From Nemertoderma westbladi (taxonomy: Eukaryota > Xenacoelomorpha > Nemertodermatida > Nemertodermatidae), in NCBI GenBank assembly GCA_032718475.1, contig JAUCBJ010006887.1, positions 62,001 to 126,000 of the forward strand: a DNA stretch of 64,000 bases. Reading direction: 5' to 3'. Numbering within the stretch: the stretch's first letter is position 1; each line of letters starts with the position of its first letter. Position numbers and translations under genes: made by a program. This document shows, in pieces, positions 23,666 to 32,069 of the stretch. Below the pieces are notes generated by a model. It saw only the letters and a list, made by a program, of their open reading frames with translations. It made no database searches and was not told where the DNA came from.

Positions 23666-26600
23666 ATGGCTGACACAAGGCAAACTCTGTCAGATAGTCT
23701 CCTAGAAACAACAGCCTGTTTCTCAGATCAAAGTGTAGAGAATCCCAGACCGAGGTCTGAAACCCCTCATACTGTAAGAAGGGCAACCCCTGCAGTGGTT
23801 GTGTTAGAACCTAGGTTGGTAGAAAAGATTTCGCAATTTGCGAAGTTAGTGAAGCGCCGTTGGTCTGCCATAGGCACTCGGGCCCAAGTCAAGCGGGATC
23901 AAGAAGAAGCTATAAAACAGCAGCAACCTCCTAGCCAAGAACCGGGTCCTCAGTGGTCCGATAGCTCCAGTAGTTTGGATACTGTTGAGCGGACGCCAGA
24001 ACGCGGAGCGAAGATGGCGGATACGGTTTATGATGGGCGGCCAGCCTGTGGGGAATCAACCGACGCCACTTCTTCTCAAGTGGAAAGTGAGGTGGAAAGC
24101 GAAGTGGAAAGTGAGGTGGAAAGCGAAGTGGAAAGCGAGGTGGAAAGCGAAGTGGAAAGCGAATTAACATCAGCAGAGAAGCCGCGAACTAGAGACGCTA
24201 TCGACATTTATTTGTCCGACTATCAGCGATTCCTAGGAGACGAAGAGTTGAGGAGACGGCTGTCTGGACTTTCCCCTAATAGTGAAGGAACCAAGCTTGT
24301 GTTGGACGCAATCGATGCCGAAATGTTAGCTGCAAACCAAGCTGAATGTGATGAAAAACTCCGCCTCGTTAGAGTCCAAGAAGAACAAATAAAGAAAAGA
24401 AGGATAGAGGAACAAAAAACGGCGGCTATGGCGGAGGCTATAGCAGATGCAGAAGCAGAAAGAAAGGCAGCGGCGGCAGAAGTAGAAGCAGAAAGAAAAG
24501 CAGCAAAGGCGGCGGCTGCGGCAGATGCAGAAGCAGAAAGAAAGGTGGCAAAGGAAGTGAGAGAAGCAGAAAGAAGAGCATCTGAGCAGACTACCCAACT
24601 GGAGTTGGAGAATCTGCAAGAGACACAAGACAGTATAAATAAACAGTTTACTGCTAATCAAATGCAGATGATGAGTCGATCTACTCCCAAGCGCCAAGGA
24701 TACACATCATCGGAGGAAGGCGAGACCACCGATCCTGAAGGCGGAGGAAATAGATCTCGTCTAAGCAGGCGTAGAAAAACATCTCACCGTCATAAACTGC
24801 CTGATTTGCCCCCCGCTGTTAAAAGACAGCTAACTAGCACAGATTTAGGTAGTGCAGAACCCATAGAACAATTTATCCAGGTCAAAAGACTCCCTACTAT
24901 AGTCGATGAACCTGAAATAATTAGGCCTGTAGTTCCCAAAGTCACTTCTGTGCTAGAGACCCCTACACTTCCAGAGCTTAACTCTAAATTCCCTTTACAT
25001 AGCACTACACTGCCTGTACCCGGTGGAACAGTCCATGCAAATACCCCTGTCCAGATAGCAGAGAGAGAAATCAATAATTTGTCTCCCGTCGTCCCGCGTC
25101 AGCCCGCTACTATGTTGGCGACTCCCGCTTCGGCGGTTGAGTGGGTGGAGGAGGGACGGCGGGGGATGAATCTCCTGTTAGGACAGATGCAGGAGACTGT
25201 CCACCAACTTAAGGGAACGGTGAGGGAAAGTAGAGCAGAGTTGCAAGAAGTGCAGCAAAGTATCGCACTAGAACGCGATAAATTAGTCAATATACAAAAG
25301 GGCATACCAATACCCCCTGTAACATTGTGTCAACCTGTTAGGTCTGAAGTATTACATGCGCAAGGTGTGGAGCCTATACGCATCTATACTGCTAGTGAAG
25401 TTGAAACTCCTATAACAAACCCTATTAAGGGTGATTATAGACCTGTTATTAATGATATTCCCTATAGACCTGATAATGATCCTAGAAATTTATATACCGA
25501 TAATTCGATATTAAATAACACGATGGTCCAAGAAAGCTTTACGCGTCAGATGGCTAGAACAGAAGCCCGCCAAGCGGTCAAAGTTGGAGAGATCGTCAAA
25601 TTCAATGGAGATGAGATGAAATGGTTACCTTTCAACGAATATTACAAAGATAGCATACAGAACTCTGTACTATCTAACGGAGAGAAACTTAGATTCCTTA
25701 TCAAGTGCTTGGAAGGACCTCCCAAGTTAATGGCGTTAAAGTTTATTGGACATCCAGATGGATTAAGACAAGTTTGGGATACATTAAACATCAGGTATGG
25801 TAACAAGGATAACATAGCTAAGTATTTGTATACAAAATTAGTAGCCCCCCGACACTTCCTTAGTAGCGAGATTATAGAGTTTTCCGATGAGATTCAAGAG
25901 ATCTGTAGACAACTGGACTGGTTAGGTAAGTCGCATGAATATCAGAGTTCCATGGTCATTGGAGCCGTAGTCTCTACTTTACCAAAAGGTGGAGTATGTA
26001 CACGCTGGGACAAGAAAGTGTTGTACATGAATGAACAACAACGACGAAGTCCTACCATGGCTGATCTCATGTCTTTCTTAGATAGTGAAGTAAAATTACA
26101 ACTCATAAGGCAGGCCAGAGAGAAAACATCGGAAAATAAGGTAAGTGAGAAACCCGATTCTAGGAGAAGGATAATACCAGTGTGTTATACTGACGACGGC
26201 GAAAGCCAAGCTTCTCAAGAAGAGGACAGCGGGAAAGACACAGCAAAATCTTACTATAACAACAAGACCTATAAAGACGTAAGTAAATACAAGTCTCGAA
26301 CCAGTGACAGGAGAGAACAGGTAACAACAACTCCTCCTACGTCTCCTAAGAGAATTCACGGAAGAAAGCCCGAAGAAAGAACGAGAGTGCAGAACGTTAA
26401 CCAAGTTAAGGTGAGTAACATCAAACCAAAATGTGCGCTGTGCGACGGGCCCCACCGTTTGAGTGCGTGTGCAGAATTCCTAAAGAAATCCATGGCAGAT
26501 AGACGTGGAGTCCTGTGGGATAAGCGGTTATGTTATAACTGTCTCAGACGCGGACACCAGCGGCGAACCTGTTACTCTGACGCAAGGTGTGCTAAGTGCG

Positions 26601-27862
26601 GCGCGAAACATCATAGCTTGTTACACAGTGAGTTCGAACGAGACAACCCGAGTCAGGTAAGTGAGCCCAAATCACATGTCCAATTCAGTGATGTGAACGA
26701 CACTGACCAAAGTTCTGAGTGGGAAGGATTCTATACGGACGAATTCTCCGATGCCAACGAATCCTGTTATCTAATAAATACCGCAGTGTATCGAGCACTT
26801 ACTTACGAAAAAGACATCAACGATGAGTTTCCCCAAACTACTTTCGCCAAACAACCATCTTGGAAAGCTCCAGCTTCCAACGTAGGAATCAGAGAATTTC
26901 CTGTAGTTCAAGTAAGAGTTCACGGTCTTAACAAAAGCTACATAGTGAACGCCCTCCTTGACTCCGGCAGCACAGGAACATTCATCGATCAAGAACTAGC
27001 CGAAGATATCTTTGCTGGACAACCCAAGTTCCGGACTAAATTGAATATGTCAGGAATTATACAGGTTTGGAAATCTACCCTAACGGCAGATTACTATATA
27101 GGTGCGTTGTCCACCCCACAGGATAAATTAGGAGAACAAAGTATAAGGTCAGTAAAAATGGTAGCAATAAAGAACTTCGCTACTACCCAAGTAGCACCTT
27201 ATAACTGGGACGAGGACGAGAGCATCCAACATCTTGAGATACCTCGATTCCAAACCGATTATCCTGGAGTGCAAATCCTCATCGGCCAAAATGCGCATGA
27301 GGCGCTCGAGCCATTAGAGAAACGGCCTGCTCAACCGCAGCCACTACAAACCTATGCGGTAAGAACTAGAGTAGGTTGGTACTTCACTGGCCCTTCCCGT
27401 AGAACTCTCAAAGAGAGATTACCTCAACAACAGGTATACCAAGTAAAGGGGGAAGTGGAGAGCAGTGAAGTGGACGAACTAACTGAGGGAACACCATACT
27501 CCTCAGATAATGACGATATTAACTCCAATGAAGATCAATGGAGACATCGCCCCGAGATGATTAATCTAGCCGACATCGCTTCCAGAGGAGCGACTCCTCA
27601 AGAACGGATAGATACTCCCGGCTGGTTAGGTGGACCCGACTCCCTAAGTAAAGAAGAAGATGAATGGCCTCCCCACCTTAACCCGGCTGAGATTAGACAG
27701 GCCAAGGGAGCGGAGAAAGTAACACGACAACCCAATCACCCAGCTGGTCGTTTATGTTTACTGAAAAGAGACCAAAAACTGTCCGGAAACTATGGAAGGC
27801 AAGATACTCTTCCTACGACCACTTCCCTAATCCGACAAATATCTAGGGACTCCATAACGTAA
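23666..27862 (+). CDS. Element A Gag-protease polyprotein with RT deleted (1,398 aa)
   Basis: ATG at 23666. Order: N-terminal region; tandem Val-Glu-Ser-Glu repeats (about 139-166); Ala/Glu/Arg-rich coiled coil (about 205-340); DUF1759 Gag domain (about 640-800); three zinc-knuckle-like motifs from residue 923 (the second is CX2CX4HX4C at about 956-970); DUF1758 retropepsin with LLDSGS at about 1097-1102; then directly INLADIASRG at about 1298-1307. That last motif normally follows the RNase H/Pao domain in BEL Pol, so the RT and most of RNase H have been removed without breaking the frame. The rest (to 1398) holds no integrase. The product could form particles and cleave itself, but needs RT and integrase supplied in trans. 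Confidence 0.9.
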   Translation: MADTRQTLSDSLLETTACFSDQSVENPRPRSETPHTVRRATPAVVVLEPRLVEKISQFAKLVKRRWSAIGTRAQVKRDQEEAIKQQQPPSQEPGPQWSDSSSSLDTVERTPERGAKMADTVYDGRPACGESTDATSSQVESEVESEVESEVESEVESEVESEVESELTSAEKPRTRDAIDIYLSDYQRFLGDEELRRRLSGLSPNSEGTKLVLDAIDAEMLAANQAECDEKLRLVRVQEEQIKKRRIEEQKTAAMAEAIADAEAERKAAAAEVEAERKAAKAAAAADAEAERKVAKEVREAERRASEQTTQLELENLQETQDSINKQFTANQMQMMSRSTPKRQGYTSSEEGETTDPEGGGNRSRLSRRRKTSHRHKLPDLPPAVKRQLTSTDLGSAEPIEQFIQVKRLPTIVDEPEIIRPVVPKVTSVLETPTLPELNSKFPLHSTTLPVPGGTVHANTPVQIAEREINNLSPVVPRQPATMLATPASAVEWVEEGRRGMNLLLGQMQETVHQLKGTVRESRAELQEVQQSIALERDKLVNIQKGIPIPPVTLCQPVRSEVLHAQGVEPIRIYTASEVETPITNPIKGDYRPVINDIPYRPDNDPRNLYTDNSILNNTMVQESFTRQMARTEARQAVKVGEIVKFNGDEMKWLPFNEYYKDSIQNSVLSNGEKLRFLIKCLEGPPKLMALKFIGHPDGLRQVWDTLNIRYGNKDNIAKYLYTKLVAPRHFLSSEIIEFSDEIQEICRQLDWLGKSHEYQSSMVIGAVVSTLPKGGVCTRWDKKVLYMNEQQRRSPTMADLMSFLDSEVKLQLIRQAREKTSENKVSEKPDSRRRIIPVCYTDDGESQASQEEDSGKDTAKSYYNNKTYKDVSKYKSRTSDRREQVTTTPPTSPKRIHGRKPEERTRVQNVNQVKVSNIKPKCALCDGPHRLSACAEFLKKSMADRRGVLWDKRLCYNCLRRGHQRRTCYSDARCAKCGAKHHSLLHSEFERDNPSQVSEPKSHVQFSDVNDTDQSSEWEGFYTDEFSDANESCYLINTAVYRALTYEKDINDEFPQTTFAKQPSWKAPASNVGIREFPVVQVRVHGLNKSYIVNALLDSGSTGTFIDQELAEDIFAGQPKFRTKLNMSGIIQVWKSTLTADYYIGALSTPQDKLGEQSIRSVKMVAIKNFATTQVAPYNWDEDESIQHLEIPRFQTDYPGVQILIGQNAHEALEPLEKRPAQPQPLQTYAVRTRVGWYFTGPSRRTLKERLPQQQVYQVKGEVESSEVDELTEGTPYSSDNDDINSNEDQWRHRPEMINLADIASRGATPQERIDTPGWLGGPDSLSKEEDEWPPHLNPAEIRQAKGAEKVTRQPNHPAGRLCLLKRDQKLSGNYGRQDTLPTTTSLIRQISRDSIT

Positions 27863-29488
27863 TAACATATGGAGTGGGTGTGTGACTATATCATTTTATA
27901 TTTGTTTTTTATTTTATATTTATGTATGTATTATTACGTAATTTTATTATAATCGTTTTCTTTAATTTTATTTAGTAGAATGTTATTTTAGCGATTATTT
28001 AGTAAATTAGTGCAATATATTAGTGTTTATTACGTACTTAATTACTTATAATATATTTAGTGCGACGGCAAGAAATAATTATTTTTCTCTTTCCTTACTG
28101 TCCGTATTATATTATAAATGCGAGACTATAGTAAGATGACATGTCAGTACTTATTAAAGTACAATAAAGCCACTACTATATTCAAGTATTATTGGTAGGC
28201 AGAGTATTAGGAATGCAAAGTTCAGATCCTCGAGTCTCGGCTAAACCAAGCTCTGGGTAGACCTTGGAAATGACTTGCCTCTTCACACTGACATTGCTTC
28301 GTGCGATATTGCTCTTCTACCTTATAACAAATAATACATATAGTAGCGTGATGTCCCTCTAACAGTAGCGTAAATCGCAAATAAATCTGTTAAACTTTTT
28401 GACCATCTGTAATTCTAGTCGATTAAGATATCGTGGCACCCACCGATATACTTGAAAGACAAATTCTAGAATCAGTGGTTAACGTCCCCAGACAAGTTCT
28501 GGAATAAATCGGTGCCCATCCTAAATATTAATTTAATATTTTGTTAAAATCTGTAAAATCCCGATCCTTTAAAATTTCTAGTCAATTAAGATATCGCAGT
28601 ATTTACCGATATTCTTAGAAGGACTATTTTATAGAATTAAGGATCCTAAGTCCCCAGATATGCTCTGGAATAAAATTTATGTCAATTTAACATCAAATAA
28701 TAAAATTCACGGGAATAAATTTAAATTCATATTCAAATGAATTTCATAAATTGTCATTTGGTACAATTTATAACATTCCCAAAATTCCAGTAATTAATAG
28801 ATCATGGGAGCGGAGATTCATATTGAGTGTACTAGAGTGTGAGAATCTCCAATATATAGTCAATAGCCGATAAAATTTATAAAATCATGCATAAAGAGGA
28901 TATTGACAATTAAAGAATTACTATTAAATAACATCCCAGATCTGTATACATGAGAATTGCCCTAATTCTACCGCTAGTTTTCCATAATGTCACCATGGCA
29001 ACACCCACGCTAGAATTAGAAGCAAGTTAAAGTAACAATAAAAGGCTTGCCCCATTGCGTAGCATAAGAGTATACATAGCGCACTATTAGTATCCAAGGA
29101 TACATAGTAATAACGTGACATTCTGGAAGACACTGACTAACGGACAAATGGCATGCAGGTGTGCAGTAAGTAATGATTGTATGGAATTTGTGCGTTTATA
29201 GGTGAATGTTACTACTAAAGTGTGTTTACAGTAGCTAATCGCAATTGTAAAATAGCCCTAACTCTACCGAGATAACCTCAAGTGGATTCAAGCCTTTGGG
29301 ACGGACAGTGGTGGGACTTGTGCCGGTTATCGTTGTCGTGCTGTTGCTACATGTTGGCGTAAACACTGCGACAGCGGTACATCGGCGCTGAGAAACCCAC
29401 TGTCCGGGGGCAAAAGTCTAGTAGGCAGCGACGCCCGCTTGCCTAAAATATTAACTCATATTGATATTAATAAACTCAGATAGCAGAT
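27863..29488 (+). other. AT-rich spacer of element A with tandem and hairpin sequences
   Basis: 1.6 kb with no long reading frame. Two diverged copies of a block of roughly 150 bp lie at about 28400-28520 and 28550-28680. Each ends with a CCAGA-N5-TCTGG stem-loop whose stem is kept while the loop changes (CAAGT, TATGC). Further on, GGACAGTGG (29303-29311) is complementary to CCACTGTCC (29397-29405), about 80 bp before the next ATG. Base composition becomes richer in G+C from about 29270 onward. Confidence 0.6.
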
Positions 29489-29887
29489 ATGACGGAATTG
29501 ATAGAAGATGACCTTGATATTAGAGAGCGATATACTCTACCTTTACAAGCGTTTGTGGATAGCTTGATACGCGGTGAAGCCGATCCGACTATTACGGAGG
29601 ACGATGGTCGTTATATCGAACCGCTGATGTCCCAGGAACAACTTACGTGTGAATTGGACTATCGAAAATTAACCGCTCGTTATACGCATCGTAATGGTAC
29701 GTATATGGACTTCTTAACTACCGGCCATCCTATCGATTTACATGATACGGACGATGTAGACACCGAAAGGGAAATGGTTCTATTTAAATATCATACCCAG
29801 CGGCGTCGTAACGATAAACCGAGAATAGATCACGAAAATTCTATTCGTAACAGACTGGGAAGACGAACCAATATGTCTAGAATCTGA
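29489..29887 (+). CDS. Element A 3' ORF a, unknown acidic protein (132 aa)
   Basis: ATG at 29489, preceded within a few bases by CAG, which could be a splice acceptor. No family recognised. It is charged, acidic in the first half and basic at the C-terminus. It ends at TGA (29885-29887). The next frame opens at 29881, so the two overlap by only 7 bases, a -1 relation with no classical slippery heptamer. It has more CpG and G+C than the spacer before it, and the position between the Gag-protease frame and the 3' LTR is where env or accessory genes sit in other LTR elements. No signal peptide or membrane segment is seen, so it is not an evident envelope. Confidence 0.5.
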   Translation: MTELIEDDLDIRERYTLPLQAFVDSLIRGEADPTITEDDGRYIEPLMSQEQLTCELDYRKLTARYTHRNGTYMDFLTTGHPIDLHDTDDVDTEREMVLFKYHTQRRRNDKPRIDHENSIRNRLGRRTNMSRI

Positions 29888-30468
29888 GGAGATTCAGCCT
29901 ATCGCGCTCGGAACAGCGACAACGATTATGGTATCAAGGTCCACAGTGTCTCACTGCGTACGATTATCGCCATGCCAACTATGTTTCTCGGCAACGTTGT
30001 CGGTTATGCGCATCGAGAGACCATGTTACGCCCATGGACACAAACGTCCGCTGTTCCTATTTCCACGAACAACCGGCGATGGAAATTTATTGCGCGTATT
30101 GCAGATTTAATAATTTGCACATTTTTGCCGTTTGCCCTCAATTTATGACTCAATGTCACCACTGTCCACTAAAGGGACACGCCAGTTTCGATTGCCCTTT
30201 TAATCGCGATTTGGAAAGCGTAGATGAAATGATCACACTACGTTACATTAGAGCTTGGGAAGCGAACGCTGATTTACATCGTGATTCGCGCCATCGCTAT
30301 TATCCTGGACGCGCTTACGAAGGAATTTATGCGTTCCATCCTTATCTATTCGCTTCTGTCGAACAGAAATCACGCATATCGAGTTACAGGAAGTATATCG
30401 ACGGCCTTACGAGTACCGAGCCCGCGAACGCGAGTTGGAAAGAACCATTAAACCAAGGAAGTTTCTAA
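29881..30468 (+). CDS. Element A 3' ORF b, protein with CCHC zinc knuckles
   Basis: Open from 29881 to 30468; the first ATG is at 30034. It shows CAYCRFNNLHIFAVC (CX2CX5HX4C) and CHHCPLKGHASFDC (CX2CX4HX4C, the exact retroviral nucleocapsid pattern). Upstream of the first ATG the same frame has CRLCASRDH, a possible third partial motif. That upstream coding-like sequence suggests translation enters from ORF a or by splicing rather than at 30034. A role in binding nucleic acid is inferred from the knuckles. This would be a second nucleocapsid-like protein besides the knuckles of the main Gag. Confidence 0.55.
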   Translation, partial: NLRRFSLSRSEQRQRLWYQGPQCLTAYDYRHANYVSRQRCRLCASRDHVTPMDTNVRCSYFHEQPAMEIYCAYCRFNNLHIFAVCPQFMTQCHHCPLKGHASFDCPFNRDLESVDEMITLRYIRAWEANADLHRDSRHRYYPGRAYEGIYAFHPYLFASVEQKSRISSYRKYIDGLTSTEPANASWKEPLNQGSF

Positions 30469-30767
30469 CTACTTATGGTCCACCCACGGCCCTCGTGCAG
30501 ACCACTCGTACAGGACCCGTAAGAGCGGCTGTCTTGAAACGAGCTCTCAAAGCCGTTAGACCCCTCTCCCCGGACGTTGATGTCAATCAACCCGGTACTT
30601 CGACCGGCGGATATACCGATCGCAATCCCATACCTTCTGATGCAATCATATTGCACCCTTCACCCAGGAGTTATAGCCCTCCTCGTAAAGTGGCTCGCCC
30701 CAAAGAGAAAAAGACTCTTGCTAGCTTTAAAAAACTGCGTAAACGCCGTCCGCGCAAGAAAGACTAA
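30435..30767 (+). CDS. Element A 3' ORF c, basic C-terminal protein without ATG
   Basis: The frame is open from 30285 to the stop at 30767 and has no ATG, so it would have to be reached by frameshift or splicing from ORF b, which it overlaps by about 184 bases. The segment from 30435 is Pro-rich and ends in a strongly basic tail (KKLRKRRPRKKD) suited to nuclear import or nucleic-acid binding. ORFs a, b and c step through three frames, each by -1. They may be one broken gene or parts of one spliced gene. Confidence 0.4.
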   Translation: MERTIKPRKFLTTYGPPTALVQTTRTGPVRAAVLKRALKAVRPLSPDVDVNQPGTSTGGYTDRNPIPSDAIILHPSPRSYSPPRKVARPKEKKTLASFKKLRKRRPRKKD

Positions 30768-30837
30768 CTGTTTAGAGTATTTTTATATTTTAGAAACTGT
30801 GATTTTGTATATTTTATAGACTTAAATCCCATTTTCT

Positions 30838-30845
30838 GGGAGCGG
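30838..30845 (+). promoter_or_regulatory. Candidate polypurine tract of element A
   Basis: GGGAGCGG directly before the 3' LTR, where plus-strand DNA synthesis is primed. It is interrupted by one C, so this is a positional call. Confidence 0.4.
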
Positions 30846-32069
30846 TGTAAAAGCTTCTGTGGGATATAACTGGCCCCTTTTGCTTCGCAATCCAGTTTCC
30901 CCCCAGGCGCTGGAATACTCTAAAAAGGTTCTCTAACTGTATATATATTCCCCTCGCCCGCAAGGTACCGTTACAGGTGTTTTAACGGACATAAAAGTCA
31001 TTCTGCTATATACGTGTTTTGGCGGACATGGTAAGGCAAAAAACCTGCAATGCACCAACTACCTTTCACAGCTTAGCCGTGATGATTCATATTACGACAT
31101 CTAACAGCTGGTTGCTGACATGGAAACAGCCATTGGATGCATGGTTCTTTGTTTGGCTTGAGCCAATCAGAGCGTTTTTTCCTGTCGACGTGTAGCTTTT
31201 CGGCCGATCATAAGGAGAGTGTTCAGTCTTACTGTTTTTACTTGATACTTTGTTGTTATTGCTGTCTAAGCCAGAAACACCGGCTCTAAGAACTCTAGTA
31301 AAACTGCTTAGATTATAGAAAGTATAACTGTTACCGGCGGTGTTACCTCACTTAATGCACTAATCATATTGTTTGTACTGCTATTTACCGTCAGTTATTA
31401 ATTGTATCTATTTGTTGATGGAAATATTGCTCTTTGGAGAATACGGATAAATCACCCAAAATTCCCAATTTTCTTGATACACTACAGGTTAGAGAGGCGG
31501 GCTATATATAACAATTGCGATTTATATCAATGTGGTGTGTATTGAATCTAATGTTATTTAGTAGACACTACCTGAGTCAATTGCTGTTCTCTTTATGTGT
31601 GATCAAATATACTGACGGTCGGCAGAATAGTGTGCATGATTGTGAGTGTGATGTGACTGGTAACAAAGCATTTCCTAAAGAATGCGACTTATACTTTAAT
31701 CATAAGCCTTATCGTTGCGTTTAGTATAAGTCCTAGCTCTGTGTAAATAGATAGAGCGCCACGTCCTAAAGGAACTGTTAATATTTCCCGAAAGTTAATA
31801 ATATCTGTCAGAAATTACATTTTAGTGATCTATCGAATAATACAATAGGTTTACACTGCAACCTTACACTGCAATAATAAAATCTAAGCATCCGAATTCA
31901 GCCTCCCGGGTGTAGATCCATCGGGTGAATGATCGCGCATGGGCTGGCTTCGGCTAATGTTTTGTTTATTAGCATAAAATATTGTCGTATGCTAAAGGTG
32001 TGTTAATTAACTAAAAGACATATAAATTTTGGCAGGTTAAACTGCTAAAGGTCTTCAAAAGCGCGAACA
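30846..32069 (+). repeat. 3' LTR of element A (1,224 bp)
   Basis: Same length and, by eye, same sequence as 20197-21420. It is followed directly by the GTAAG target duplication (32070-32074) and then by satellite units. Confidence 0.95.

Larger units (their letters stand above)
20197..32069 (+). mobile_element. Element A: non-autonomous BEL/Pao LTR retrotransposon inserted in the satellite
   Basis: Two direct repeats of 1,224 bp (20197-21420 and 30846-32069) bound the element, begin TGTAAAAG and end CGAACA, and look identical by eye. The 5 bp before the left LTR and after the right LTR are both GTAAG, a perfect target-site duplication, and satellite units continue on both sides. Internally it has a 2.2-kb leader, one long Gag-protease frame, an AT-rich spacer, and three short overlapping frames near the 3' LTR. 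RT, most of RNase H and integrase are absent, so it must have moved using enzymes from a relative. Identical LTRs point to a recent insertion. Confidence 0.95.

Noticed and set aside
29489-30767. An envelope gene making element A a retrovirus-like element
   Set aside because: No signal peptide, membrane span, furin-type site or glycosylation pattern is seen. Zinc knuckles and basic tails point to nucleic-acid binding.
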